Shown: piece after piece, positions 1-5,182 of the stretch
Position numbering within the stretch: the stretch's first letter is position 1
Layout: every line of letters starts with the position of its first letter
Assembly (NCBI GenBank): GCA_026770585.1
Contig: MU646368.1
Coordinates: 487,898 to 498,055 of the forward strand
Reading direction: 5' to 3'
DNA: 10,158 bases
Source of the DNA: Baffinella frigidus
Taxonomy: Eukaryota > Cryptophyceae > Cryptomonadales > Baffinellaceae
Notes under the pieces: generated by a model
Databases searched by the model: none
What the model was told of the DNA's origin: nothing
What the model saw: only the letters and a program-made list of their open reading frames with translations
Made by a program: the position numbers and the translations under genes

Positions 1-68
1 CGCCCCCTTACACACAAACAATTCTTTGACATATTTTGTTTGTCGTGAGTCAACGCTTGGGGCTCTCG

Positions 69-72
<4 letters not shown>

Positions 73-111
<39 letters not shown>

Positions 112-122
112 TCTCTCTCTCT
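73..122. repeat. Compound microsatellite (CT)13-(CG)6-(CT)6
   Basis: An uninterrupted run of CT dinucleotides is followed by alternating CG and then CT again. The open frame crossing it encodes only SLSLSLSRARALSL and is a by-product of the repeat. The alternating CG core could in principle adopt Z-DNA, but nothing here shows a function. The flanking sequence to about position 300 shows no recognisable feature. Confidence 0.97.
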
Positions 123-308
123 GCAGCAATACACTCGGAGCCAGACCATTTCGCTCAAGTCAACTCCCCCTGAAAACCAGCGCCTTGAGTCAAATGCCTG
201 CCATGGTGGCAGGGTCCATCTAAACGAAATCAGGGGAAAGTCGACTTAGGTGAGCTGGTTGACTTGGCTGAAATCTTGTGACTTGGAGTGCAATAGGGCA
301 CTGCGCAC

Positions 309-372
309 CCTCCCCACCCTCCTCGCCCCCTTGCAACCCCTCAAGGTCCAGCCGCATAGCCTCCTCGGCTGG
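309..372 (-). pseudogene. Truncated copy of the Ala/Glu-rich exon found at 511-595
   Basis: The minus strand reads AEEAMRLDLEGLQGGEEGG and on to EGA, matching AEEALRLDADLEGSQGGDE in the block at 511-595. The two lie in different reading frames of the genome, so they are separate copies rather than one frame. Five of the differing codons are synonymous (GCG/GCC, GCG/GCT, CTG/CTT, GGG/GGC, GGC/GGT), and the only gap is six bases, two whole codons. That pattern indicates coding ancestry. Both copies end at the same place, GAGG before GTGCG, a possible splice donor. Function is unknown; the peptide is acidic and low in complexity. Confidence 0.45.
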
Positions 373-510
373 CCACTAGTCGGAACTTCAGAACGCAACG
401 CCTCGTTTTCGCGGTACAAACGGTACGTACTGGCCTGGTAACACGCGACGGTTCGTCGTTTCCACGTCCGGTCTTACGACCGGACGCGTCTAGCCGGGCA
501 GGACACGCAC

Positions 511-595
511 CCTCCTCGCCCTCATCCCCCCCTTGCGACCCCTCCAGATCCGCGTCCAGCCGCAACGCCTCCTCCGCCTGCATTGCCGCCTCGGC
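511..595 (-). CDS. Putative acidic Ala/Glu-rich exon (partial)
   Basis: Reading leftward from an AACAG acceptor-like site (CAG at 596-598), the frame gives AEAAMQAEEALRLD, then ADLEGSQGGDEGEEG, before GTGCGTG, a plausible donor. Ala, Glu and Leu spacing suggests a short helical or coiled-coil stretch running into a Gly/Glu-rich acidic tail. The frame stays open to 341, but sequence beyond 510 does not resemble the other copy, so I end the exon at the donor. No family is recognised. It is on the same strand as all other exon-like blocks here and would be one of the most C-terminal. It may be a live exon or a fossil. Confidence 0.4.
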
Positions 596-599
596 CTGT

Positions 600-880
600 T
601 GGGGGTTTGGGGTTTGTGGTTTGTGGTTTGTGGTTTGGGGGTTTGGGGGTTTGGGGTTTGGGGTTTGGGGTTTGTGGTTTGTGGTTTGTGGTTTGGGGTT
701 TGGGGTGTGGGGTTTGGGGTTTGGGGTTTGGGGTTTGGGGTATTGGGTCTGTGGTTTGTGGTGTGGGGTGTGGGTTTCAGTGTTCAGTGTTTTTGGCTGA
801 GGGTTGAAGATTTGGGGTGTGGGGTGTGGCGTGTGGAGTTTGGGGTCTAGGGTTCAGGGTTAGGGGTTGAGGGTACGGCA
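600..880. repeat. TTTGGGG / TTTGTGG telomere-like satellite
   Basis: Mostly GGTTTGG heptamers with GTGGTTT variants, fading after about 780 into irregular GGGTTCAGGG, GGGTTGAGGG and GTGTGGGG words. Two plus-strand frames run the whole length as Val/Gly/Leu/Trp/Phe repeats because a 7-base unit cycles through all frames; these are not proteins. The G-rich strand is the plus strand. Position 600 abuts the exon-like block at 511-595, so the array occupies the intron upstream of that block. Confidence 0.9.
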
Positions 881-986
881 CTGAGGGCTTTCAGTTCAGG
901 ATCAAGCGTGAGAGAGTCTTGTTCAGGAAAAAGTGTAAAGCAAATATTTACTGTAAAGCTGGAGGCTGGGCGCACCTTGGCTTTAC

Positions 987-1159
987 GGACTATCCTAAAG
1001 TTGATCTTGGTTATGGACTATTCAAAAGTTAACCTTGGCAATGCGCGCAGCGTTTTCGCCCAGGTCCTTCACAGACTATTCTAAAGTTGACCTTGGTTGC
1101 GGACTATTCAAAAGTTGACCTTGGCGACGCGGGCAGCGTTTTCGACCGCCTTGCGCTGC
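987..1159. repeat. Two tandem 86-bp units, each with two 24-bp subrepeats
   Basis: The subrepeat ggactattcaaaagttgacc-ttgg occurs four times, starting at 987, 1015, 1073 and 1101. The spacing of 28, 58 and 28 shows that a two-copy unit was itself duplicated with a period of 86 bases (988-1073 and 1074-1159). Each unit holds, on the minus strand, a short coding-like block ending ENAARxAK before GT. The duplication therefore copied an exon end together with its intron start. Confidence 0.85.
1034..1072 (-). pseudogene. Partial copy of the ENAARxAK exon end
   Basis: Minus-strand reading gives VKDLGENAARIAK followed by GTTAAC, a donor-like sequence. It matches the last eight residues of the block at 1120-1185 (ENAARVAK, then GTCAAC), with GCC/GCG synonymous and GTC/ATT conservative (Val/Ile). 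The upstream part does not match, so this is a partial or chimeric copy made by the 86-bp duplication. Confidence 0.4.
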
Positions 1160-1185
1160 GCCACTAGCTCCTTGGCGTCGCTGAT
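1120..1185 (-). CDS. Putative 66-nt coiled-coil-like exon
   Basis: On the minus strand, after GCAG (CAG at 1186-1188), the frame reads ISDAKELVAQRKAV then ENAARVAK, 22 codons, and stops exactly before GTCAAC. The length is a multiple of three and both ends would be phase 0. The peptide is charged, rich in Ala, Lys, Arg and Glu, and looks helical. A frame that ignores splicing closes three codons later. Related starts (ISDA, ISEA, QIAEA) occur at 2312-2323, 1531-1566 and near 2740, each after CAG or a CAA equivalent, so this is one copy of a small exon family. Function is unknown. Confidence 0.45.
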
Positions 1186-1207
1186 CTGCATGCGGGGGGG
1201 GGGAAAT

Positions 1208-1370
1208 GACATTGATGAAATTCAAGGGTGGCCGTGAAAATGACATTGCTGAAAAAAAAAAGACATTGCTGAAATGAAGGTGACATTGCTGAAATTCAAG
1301 GGTGGCCGTGAAGATTGCTGAAATAAAGGTGACATTGCTGAAATGAAGGCGACATTGCTGAAATTCAAGG
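1208..1370. repeat. 20-bp minisatellite (gacattgctgaaatgaaggt)
   Basis: Units start at 1208, 1242, 1262, 1282, about 1313 (damaged), 1331 and 1351. Every second or third unit is followed by the longer tail 'attcaagggtggccgtgaa', giving a higher-order unit of about 70 bp. A run of A at 1251-1261 interrupts one unit. The long minus-strand frame through this block (Phe/Ser/Asn/Gln repeats) is a repeat artefact. Confidence 0.85.
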
Positions 1371-1393
1371 GTGCACGCCCTCTGCATCAGCTC

Positions 1394-1530
1394 CTAGCGC
1401 GAGGACGAGCGAAAAGGGTTACACTTCTGAGTGGCTGTACGTCTGCGCTAGTGTGAATCCACTGAATTTACAGTGAATTCACTGTCTCGAGACGTATGGC
1501 CACTAGCGCGAGGACGAGCGAGAAGGGTTA
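1394..1530. repeat. 28-bp direct repeats at 1394-1421 and 1503-1530
   Basis: The word ctagcgcgaggacgagcg continuing into aAaagggtta occurs twice with one mismatch, 109 bases apart. Between them lies a perfect 16-bp palindrome, acagtgaattcactgt, at 1470-1485. No coding potential was seen in the spacer. The pair may reflect a local duplication; its neighbours on both sides are exon-like blocks of the ISDA/ISEA family. Confidence 0.75.
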
Positions 1531-1566
1531 GACTGAGCGAAGTTTATTCGGCGCTGCTTCGCTGAT
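1531..1566 (-). pseudogene. Diverged copy of the ISDA exon start, with stop
   Basis: After CGGCAG (CAG at 1567-1569) the minus strand reads ISEAAPNKLRSV and then TAA at 1528-1530. The first four codons (ATC AGC GAA GCA) correspond to ATC AGC GAC GCC of the block at 1120-1185. The rest does not align well, and the in-frame stop suggests a decayed copy. From 1567 to about 1840 I see only a weak relative of a foldback arm (around 1622-1650, similar to 7327-7350) and nothing gene-like. Confidence 0.3.
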
Positions 1567-1843
1567 CTGCCGCACGAGAATTCTAGAGGGGCCTATTTCA
1601 AACCAATGTGTTTTTTAAAGTGGGTATTTGTGTAGTAACTTTCGTTGATTGGCCACGTAACTAGCCACATATTGGCCAGTCACAAGGTTGGAACACCTTA
1701 TCCTGGTACACATATTTACAACACCGCATATAAATAGGATCCTCCAGCATTCTCGAGTGGTGCGCCGGGAGAACGAACGAGATGCGTTAGCCACACAGCG
1801 GACCACAGAGGGATTTCGTGAATAACGCACAAGTGGATAATCC

Positions 1844-1900
1844 ATAGGACCCTACGGTAGGCCATCCGTAGGGACATAGGGTTGTTCCTACGGACATCCT
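1844..1900 (+). mobile_element. CCTACGGTAGG-family repeat, copy 1
   Basis: The sequence from 'ggaccctacggtaggcca' through 'ttcctacgga' aligns along its length with 6748-6806, sharing the tacggtagg, ccgtaggg, cataggg and ttcctacgga blocks in the same order. It is a diverged member of the family whose other two copies form an inverted pair at 6484-6815. Short internal inverted words (cctac/gtagg) suggest a foldback element, but the ends are not defined by a target duplication. Confidence 0.6.
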
Positions 1901-1923
1901 GACTGATTCTCACCGCGCCACTA

Positions 1924-2135
1924 CCACTCAAGGCTAGAAATGGGACTATTTTAAATGTGGGGTTGTTACATTTGGTACCAGTCACGGGCAGGCGTGGTCA
2001 CGTAGCGGGCGGAATTCCACCCGCTACGTGACCAAACGCCCCTATTTGTGTGAAAATTACCGCACACCTCTTTCCCCCCCTTCATTTGTAAACGGATCCC
2101 TGTTTTAAAATAGTCCCATTTCTAGCCTCGAGTGG
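1924..2135. mobile_element. Foldback element with 30-bp inverted repeats and nested hairpin
   Basis: Arms 1926-1955 and 2104-2133 (actcaaggctagaaatggga and onward) are inverted copies matching at 29 of 30 positions. Adding the two outer CC/GG pairs, the element begins CCACTC and ends GAGTGG. Inside, 1996-2009 and 2020-2033 form a perfect 14-bp inverted repeat (ggtcacgtagcggg) around a 10-base loop containing GAATTC; with a two-base bulge the stem extends to 1991-2040. There is no coding frame. This is a non-autonomous, MITE-like element; no clear target duplication is visible. Confidence 0.85.
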
Positions 2136-2138
2136 GCC

Positions 2139-2305
2139 ACACGAGGCTAACCAGGCGAACATAATAAATGGACGTTTTAGGGGTTTGTGGGGGAAGCTAC
2201 ACGGAAAGCGTGCAGGTACGTGACCAATGTGCTGACTTTGGCGTGTTTCCTGGGCAACAATCCAATAATTGACTTATGAATCTGTTCGCATGGATAGCCT
2301 CGTGT
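2139..2305. mobile_element. Foldback element, diverged sister of 2855-3035
   Basis: Ends 2139-2161 (acacgaggctaaccaggcga and on) and 2283-2305 are inverted copies with 21 of 23 matches. The right half (gcgtgtttcctgggcaacaa, tccaataatt, cttatgaatctgttcgcatg) is nearly identical to the right half of the element at 2855-3035. The central part differs. It lies three bases after the foldback at 1924-2135 and six bases from a fragment of the ISDA exon. Confidence 0.85.
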
Positions 2306-2311
2306 AGGTAG

Positions 2312-2323
2312 GCGTCGCTGATC
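2312..2323 (-). pseudogene. ISDA exon start, cut off beside a foldback element
   Basis: Minus strand reads GCGCAG then ATC AGC GAC GCC (I S D A), identical at the nucleotide level to the start of the block at 1120-1185 including the preceding GCAG. After these four codons the match ends and the foldback element begins within six bases. It is best read as an exon copy truncated at or near an insertion. Very short, so this rests on the family context. Confidence 0.3.
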
Positions 2324-2496
2324 TGCGCGCAGGATGAAATTGATAATTTTTTGAAGGATGCCCATAAAACGTTGATTGGATATCCTTACAACCAAATGTA
2401 TGGGGTGTTGCCGTTCCTCTTGCACCGAGACAAAAGGTGAGAGTGCAACGTCTCAAAGCAAAAGTGGAACCTCCGTTAACTTAAGGCAACAGGGGA

Positions 2497-2560
2497 AAAT
2501 TAGGCTGTTGGGTAAATTTAGGCTGTTGGGAAAATTAGGCTGTTGGGAAAATTAGGCTGT
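2497..2560. repeat. 17-bp minisatellite (aaaattaggctgttggg), about 4 copies
   Basis: Four nearly identical units with one variant (taaatttaggctgttggg), running directly into ttagggcttaggg, a telomere-like word. It occupies the region just downstream (minus strand) of the NLEEM exon at 2581-2694, consistent with an intronic repeat. Confidence 0.85.
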
Positions 2561-2580
2561 TTAGGGCTTAGGGTGCAGAC

Positions 2581-2694
2581 CGTGTTGTTCCCGAACTTGG
2601 GCTTCGCGGCGCCCTCTGGGGCTTCCTCCTCAGGGGCTTGGTAGGTCACGTTCCGCCGAGAGCGCGGCGTCACAAGCATCTCCTCAAGATTCGC
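2581..2694 (-). CDS. Putative 114-nt exon, NLEEMLVTPR type
   Basis: On the minus strand, after CGAACAG (CAG at 2695-2697), the frame gives ANLEEMLVTPRSRRNVTYQ, then APEEEAPEGAAKPKFGNNT, 38 codons, stopping before GTCTGC. Length is a multiple of three and both junctions would be phase 0. A second, truncated copy at 3036-3095 keeps the same peptide with several synonymous changes, which supports real coding history. The middle is acidic and Pro/Ala-rich, like a flexible linker; the final FGNNT resembles the Asn-turn of a beta-helix coil but is too short to assign. No family is recognised for the first half. Confidence 0.55.
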
Positions 2695-2721
2695 CTGTTC
2701 GGGTTCAGGGCTTAGGGATCA

Positions 2722-2847
2722 CTCGCTCTGTCTCAGTTTTTTTGCCTCAGCAATTTGGGGCGCCCGGGCGCGTTGGAGCGGGAAAGTTGAGGGATGTTTG
2801 TACCGCGGACCTAGGATGGCGACTTGGGAATAGTCGGTGTGTTCGAG
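2722..2847 (-). CDS. Possible exon or open segment, 42 codons
   Basis: The minus strand is open from the edge of the foldback at 2855 to a TGA at 2719-2721. It reads LEHTDYSQVAILGPRYKH, then PSTFPLQRARAPQIAEAKKL and RQSE. The segment QIAEAKKL resembles QISDAKEL of the block at 1120-1185. There are no repeats and the composition is protein-like, but there is no second copy to compare and no start codon. It could be chance. If spliced, its upstream limit is lost in the foldback element. Confidence 0.25.
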
Positions 2848-2854
2848 TGAGGCA

Positions 2855-3035
2855 CCACACGAGGCTATCCATGCGAACAGAATAAAAGAACATTTTTAAA
2901 TTTGTGGGGAAATGATCACGTTTCTGTACGCATGTCCGTACGGAAACGTGATCAAATGCTGACTTTTGGCGTGTTTCCTGGGCAATAATCCAATAATTAA
3001 CTTATGAATCTGTTCGCATGGATAGCCTCGTGTGG
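2855..3035. mobile_element. MITE-like foldback with perfect 26-bp ends
   Basis: Ends 2855-2880 and 3010-3035 (ccacacgaggctatccatgc and six more bases) are perfect inverted copies. A second hairpin lies inside: 2913-2930 pairs with 2937-2954 (tgatcacgtttc core) with one mismatch and a 6-base loop. The flanks both show 'ca' (2853-2854 and 3036-3037), a possible two-base target duplication. It is non-coding and related to 2139-2305. Its perfect ends mean recent activity or gene conversion. It abuts and truncates the exon copy at 3036-3095. Confidence 0.9.
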
Positions 3036-3095
3036 CAGAGTTAGGCTCACGTCACGCCGCGGGCGCGGAGTGACAAGCATCTCTTCGAGGTTTGT
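3036..3095 (-). pseudogene. Truncated copy of the NLEEMLVTPR exon
   Basis: After CTAACAG (CAG at 3096-3098) the minus strand reads TNLEEMLVTPRPRRDVSLTL, 20 codons, and then runs straight into the foldback element ending at 3035. It aligns with ANLEEMLVTPRSRRNVTYQ at 2581-2694. Changes such as CTT/CTC, GAG/GAA, GTG/GTC and ACG/ACT are synonymous, and Asn/Asp and Thr/Ser are conservative, so the copies diverged under coding constraint for some time. The remaining part of the exon is missing, presumably lost at the insertion or by a partial duplication. Confidence 0.5.
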
Positions 3096-3132
3096 CTGTT
3101 AGGGTCCAGGGCTTAGGATTCAGGATTTGGGG

Positions 3133-3299
3133 CCACGCCAGACCACAAGAGGGGGTTTCAGAACGCGACGTTTCGCTGAAAAGTGGCTTCGTGGTACAAA
3201 TCCCACGTTGTTAAGGTGGATGGGATGTATTTTCATCGTGATTATCCCCCGAATCTCCAGCATTAACTTGAAGCTAAGCCCACGCGTGACCCGGCGTGG
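3133..3299. mobile_element. Possible degraded CCACGCC...GGCGTGG element
   Basis: The interval starts ccacgccagaccac and ends gtgacccggcgtgg. The outer seven bases are exactly inverted, and about 12 of 15 match overall. Ends and length resemble the elements at 3363-3521 and 4481-4658, but the interior shows no shared words and there is no matching flank, so this may be coincidence. The plus-strand open frame across it has no protein-like features. Confidence 0.25.
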
Positions 3300-3362
3300 C
3301 AGGGTCTAGGGCTTCAATCTGGGGGGCCAGGAGGACTCACAACCTGTATACGGTGTTGGGAG

Positions 3363-3521
3363 CCACGCCACGATGACCTGTGTACCAACTTGATTGCGTC
3401 TTTCTATTATTTGTGCACTACTAAAACTATTGTTGTCCGGAATCCGGACTAAGTTGGCAGATTTGTGGGTGAATTGACTTGAAAAAAATGCCAAGTTGGT
3501 ACACAGGTCATCGTGGCGTGG
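3363..3521. mobile_element. MITE-like element with perfect 29-bp terminal inverted repeats
   Basis: Ends 3363-3391 and 3493-3521 (ccacgccacgatgacctgtg and nine more bases) are perfect inverted copies. The interior shares gtctttctattatt, ccggaatccgga, aagttg and atttgtgggcga-like words with 4481-4658 in the same order, so both belong to one family. The flanks show 'ag' on both sides (3361-3362, 3522-3523), a possible two-base target duplication. No coding capacity; a non-autonomous DNA transposon is the best reading. Confidence 0.92.
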
Positions 3522-3700
3522 AGGGCTCGCAACCGGAGGGCTCACAACCTGAACGGTCCCAAAATCTTAAACCCAGAACCGGAACCGGTGTTACTGAGGG
3601 CTCGCAACCCAACCCCAGACCGGCAGGCTCGTGAAGGGCCCTTTTTGCCGCCGAAAAAGGCATCTTACAGGGGTACCTCGCTCATAAGAAATTGCCCCCC

Positions 3701-3757
3701 CCTAGGACCACCATAGGGTCCTAGGCATACATGTAGGCCTACTGTAGGGTCCTAGGG
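3701..3757. repeat. CCTAGG-rich inverted repeat cluster
   Basis: cctaggacc at 3701-3709 pairs perfectly with ggtcctagg at 3717-3725, and a third gggtcctaggg follows at 3747-3757, with ctactgtaggg and atgtaggcct between. The vocabulary (cctagg, ctacNgtagg, tagggtcctagg) is that of the CCTACGGTAGG-family elements at 5681-5750, 6484-6815 and 7533-7694. It is probably a degraded relative. Confidence 0.55.
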
Positions 3758-3841
3758 TGAGGCAGTGTACAGTGTTGCCGTCGGGCTCAAAACTCAGGAG
3801 GACTCACAACCTGAACGGCCCCGAAATCTCAAACCCGAGAC

Positions 3842-4059
3842 CTGGATGGAGTTGGCGTGGAGGCGGGCGCCGCCCAGGTAGAGCGCTGTGCAGAGAAGTT
3901 GGCCACCGAAAAACGGGAAAATGGGGAAATTGGAGCCATTTTGTCCACGTTTGAGAAATTCATGGCACTAAATTTCTCAAAAGTTGACAAAATGGCTCCA
4001 ATTTCTCAATTTTCTGTTATTTTCGGTGGCCAACTTCTCCGCACAGCGTTCTACCAGAC
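3842..4059 (-). pseudogene. VWYLG beta-helix exon copy split by a foldback insertion
   Basis: With the 171-bp insertion at 3881-4051 and one TA set aside, the minus strand reads 15 codons, VW, Y, then LGGARLHANSIQ, before GTCTCG. It matches VWYLGAARLDANTIQ of the copies at 4975-5019 and 5183-5266. The insertion falls inside the Tyr codon region and breaks the frame, so this copy cannot be translated intact. Upstream sequence (ccagaccttgcccaaga at 4054-4070) is identical to the uninterrupted copy at 5014-5030. Confidence 0.65.
3881..4051. mobile_element. 171-bp near-complete palindromic element with TA duplication
   Basis: Almost the whole element folds back: gagcgctgtgcagagaag at the left pairs with cttctccgcacagcgttc at the right, and inner words aattggagccattttgtc and tttgagaaatt are mirrored across a ten-base loop at about 3961-3970. 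It is flanked by TA at 3879-3880 and 4052-4053. Paralogous copies at 5010-5030 and 5219-5227 show the empty site, ggtaccagacc, with a single TA. This identifies both boundaries and the target duplication directly. TA duplication is typical of Tc1/mariner and some related DNA transposons; without a transposase the superfamily is an inference. Confidence 0.93.
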
Positions 4060-4189
4060 CTTGCCCAAGAAAAAAAAAACATAGAAGGACTCGAACCCCG
4101 AAAGTGCTCGAAACCTGAACTCCAAACCCCAGACGGGCTCACATTCTGAACATCCCCGGTCTTAAACCCTGAACCCTCACTCCAGAATG

Positions 4190-4375
4190 CTACTACTGGA
4201 GAGCCCCAGGGGAAGTTTCAAAAAGTAGCGGACACTCTGGTGTCCGCTACTTTGGAGCCATTTTACCCTCAAAAGGCAATTTTTGCCCCAAGGACGTGAC
4301 CAAAATTCGACAAAAGGCAACACTAGTGTCATGTCCAGAGAAATTGAAACTTTCCCTGTGGCTTTGCAGTAGTAG
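4190..4375. mobile_element. Foldback element with 32-bp ends and inner hairpin
   Basis: Arms 4190-4221 (ctactactggagagccccag and on) and 4344-4375 are inverted copies with 28 of 32 matches. Just inside the left arm a perfect hairpin sits at 4222-4235 and 4240-4253 (aaagtagcggacac, loop tctg). TA dinucleotides are placed symmetrically near both tips, compatible with a TA target duplication. The right end touches base 4376, the predicted splice donor of the next exon copy. It shares ggagccatttta with the element at 3881-4051. Confidence 0.85.
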
Positions 4376-4377
4376 AC

Positions 4378-4410
4378 CTGGATGGTGTTGGCGTCGAGGC
4401 GGGCGCCGCC
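4378..4410 (-). pseudogene. Partial VWYLG-family exon copy
   Basis: Minus strand reads GGARLDANTIQ, 11 codons, ending before GTCTAC. The upstream VWYL codons are replaced by sequence with a TAG. The downstream intron is replaced at once by the foldback element ending at 4375. A fossil of the family described at 5183-5266. Confidence 0.5.
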
Positions 4411-4480
4411 CTAGACCTCGGACAAAGAAACAAGAATAAGGATCCTGGAACCGTGAACACAGCAGGGCTCACGCAGTGAA

Positions 4481-4658
4481 CCACGCGACGATGGCCTGTG
4501 TATCAAACAGGGTGGTTTTGTTGAGTCTTTCTATTATTCCCTGCACTTCTAAAAGTATTTTAATCCGGAATCCGGATAAGTTGACAAATTTGTGGGCGAT
4601 TGAAGGCGAGTTGACTTTAAAAACAGAGGGATTTGGTGCACAGGTCATCGTCGCGAGG
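4481..4658. mobile_element. Diverged sister of the 29-bp-TIR element at 3363
   Basis: Ends 4481-4507 (ccacgcgacgatggcctgtg and on) and 4632-4658 are inverted with about 23 of 27 matches, and resemble the ends at 3363-3391. The interior shares gtctttctattatt, ccggaatccgga, taagttg and aatttgtgggcg with that element. Flanks show 'aa' on both sides (4479-4480, 4659-4660). It is older than 3363-3521 judging by end divergence. The plus-strand frame across it is not a gene. Confidence 0.88.
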
Positions 4659-4758
4659 AACCCTAGACCCCATCAGGGCTCAAAACCTGACCGGTGTTTC
4701 GGGTTTAGGGTTCAGGGTTTAGGGTTTAGGGTTTAGGCAACGGTTTGGGGCTCGCAAC

Positions 4759-4803
4759 CTGGATGATGTTGGCGTCGAGGCGGGCGCCGCCGAGGAACCA
4801 GAC
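4759..4803 (-). CDS. VWFLG-type beta-helix exon copy
   Basis: Minus strand after GGGCAAG reads VWFLGGARLDANIIQ, 15 codons, then GTTGCG. Compared with 4975-5019 there are TAC/TTC (Tyr/Phe), GCC/GGC (Ala/Gly) and ACC/ATC (Thr/Ile) changes and the frame is intact. It would encode the second half of a coil. Whether CAAG acts as an acceptor or the upstream half was lost is unclear. Confidence 0.45.
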
Positions 4804-4974
4804 CTTGCCCACGAAAAAAAAACCCGGAAGGATCCGTGAACACAGAGGGCTCGAACACTGAACCCTAGACCACTTACGGGCTCACAACCTGAACGGTGTT
4901 TCGGGTTTCGGGTTTCGGGTTTAGGGTTTAGGGTTCAGGGTTTAGGGTATAGGCAACGGTTTGGGGCTCGCAAC

Positions 4975-5019
4975 CTGGATGGTGTTGGCGTCGAGGCGGG
5001 CGGCGCCGAGGTACCAGAC
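4975..5019 (-). CDS. VWYLG-type beta-helix exon copy
   Basis: Minus strand reads VWYLGAARLDANTIQ, 15 codons, identical in peptide to the second half of the full block at 5183-5266. It is preceded by TTGTTCTTGGGCAAG, a pyrimidine-rich stretch ending in AAG, and followed by GTTGCG. The GNTIECNLESGVK half is absent. Intact frame but partial. Confidence 0.45.
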
Positions 5020-5102
5020 CTTGCCCAAGAACAAGAGCAGACGCACCCAGGATCCGTAAACCGTAAACCTCATAAGGATTCCTCATAAGGATTCGAACGG
5101 TG

Positions 5103-5165
5103 TTTCGGGTTTCGGGTTTCGGGTTTCGGGTTTCGGGTTTCGGGTTTCGGGTTTCGGGTTTCGGG
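5103..5165. repeat. (TTTCGGG)9 variant telomere-like array
   Basis: Nine perfect heptamers without interruption, the most homogeneous array in the window. It differs from canonical TTTAGGG by one base. It is surrounded by sequence of the tandem cassette and lies in the predicted intron after the exon at 5183-5266. A frame crossing it gives repeated FGFRVSG or NPKPETR and is an artefact. Confidence 0.95.
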
Positions 5166-5182
5166 TTGAGGGTTCAGGCAAC

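Larger units (their letters stand above)
3536..4170. repeat. Dispersed 'gggctcacaacctgaacgg' spacer copies
   Basis: Variants of this roughly 20-bp word, often followed by cccaaaatcttaaaccc or ccccgaaatctcaaaccc, occur near 3331, 3537, 3598, 3799, 4133, 4675 and 4875, and shortened at 3521 and 4461. They precede or follow the VWYLG exon copies and mark repeated duplication of one intron segment. The open frames drawn through 3513-3716 and 3757-3954 are built from these words and are not supported as genes. Confidence 0.65.

Noticed and set aside
533-850. Long plus-strand frames rich in Val, Gly, Trp, Leu, Phe
   Set aside because: They run through a heptamer satellite. A 7-base unit without a stop stays open in several frames, so length is no evidence of a gene.
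1076-1387. Minus-strand 103-codon frame as a gene
   Set aside because: Its N-terminal half is the translation of the 20-bp minisatellite. The real coding-like signal at 1120-1185 is in another frame.
1716-1985. Minus-strand frame reading MSLRMAYRRVLW
   Set aside because: The same peptide (MPLRVAYRRVLG) appears at 6739-6815 because both lie in the same foldback family. It is a product of the palindromic repeat.
381-3200. Similarity of ttcagaacgcaacg...ggtacaaa at 388-420 to 3157-3200
   Set aside because: Only about 20 scattered matching bases with different spacing; not enough to call a repeat family.
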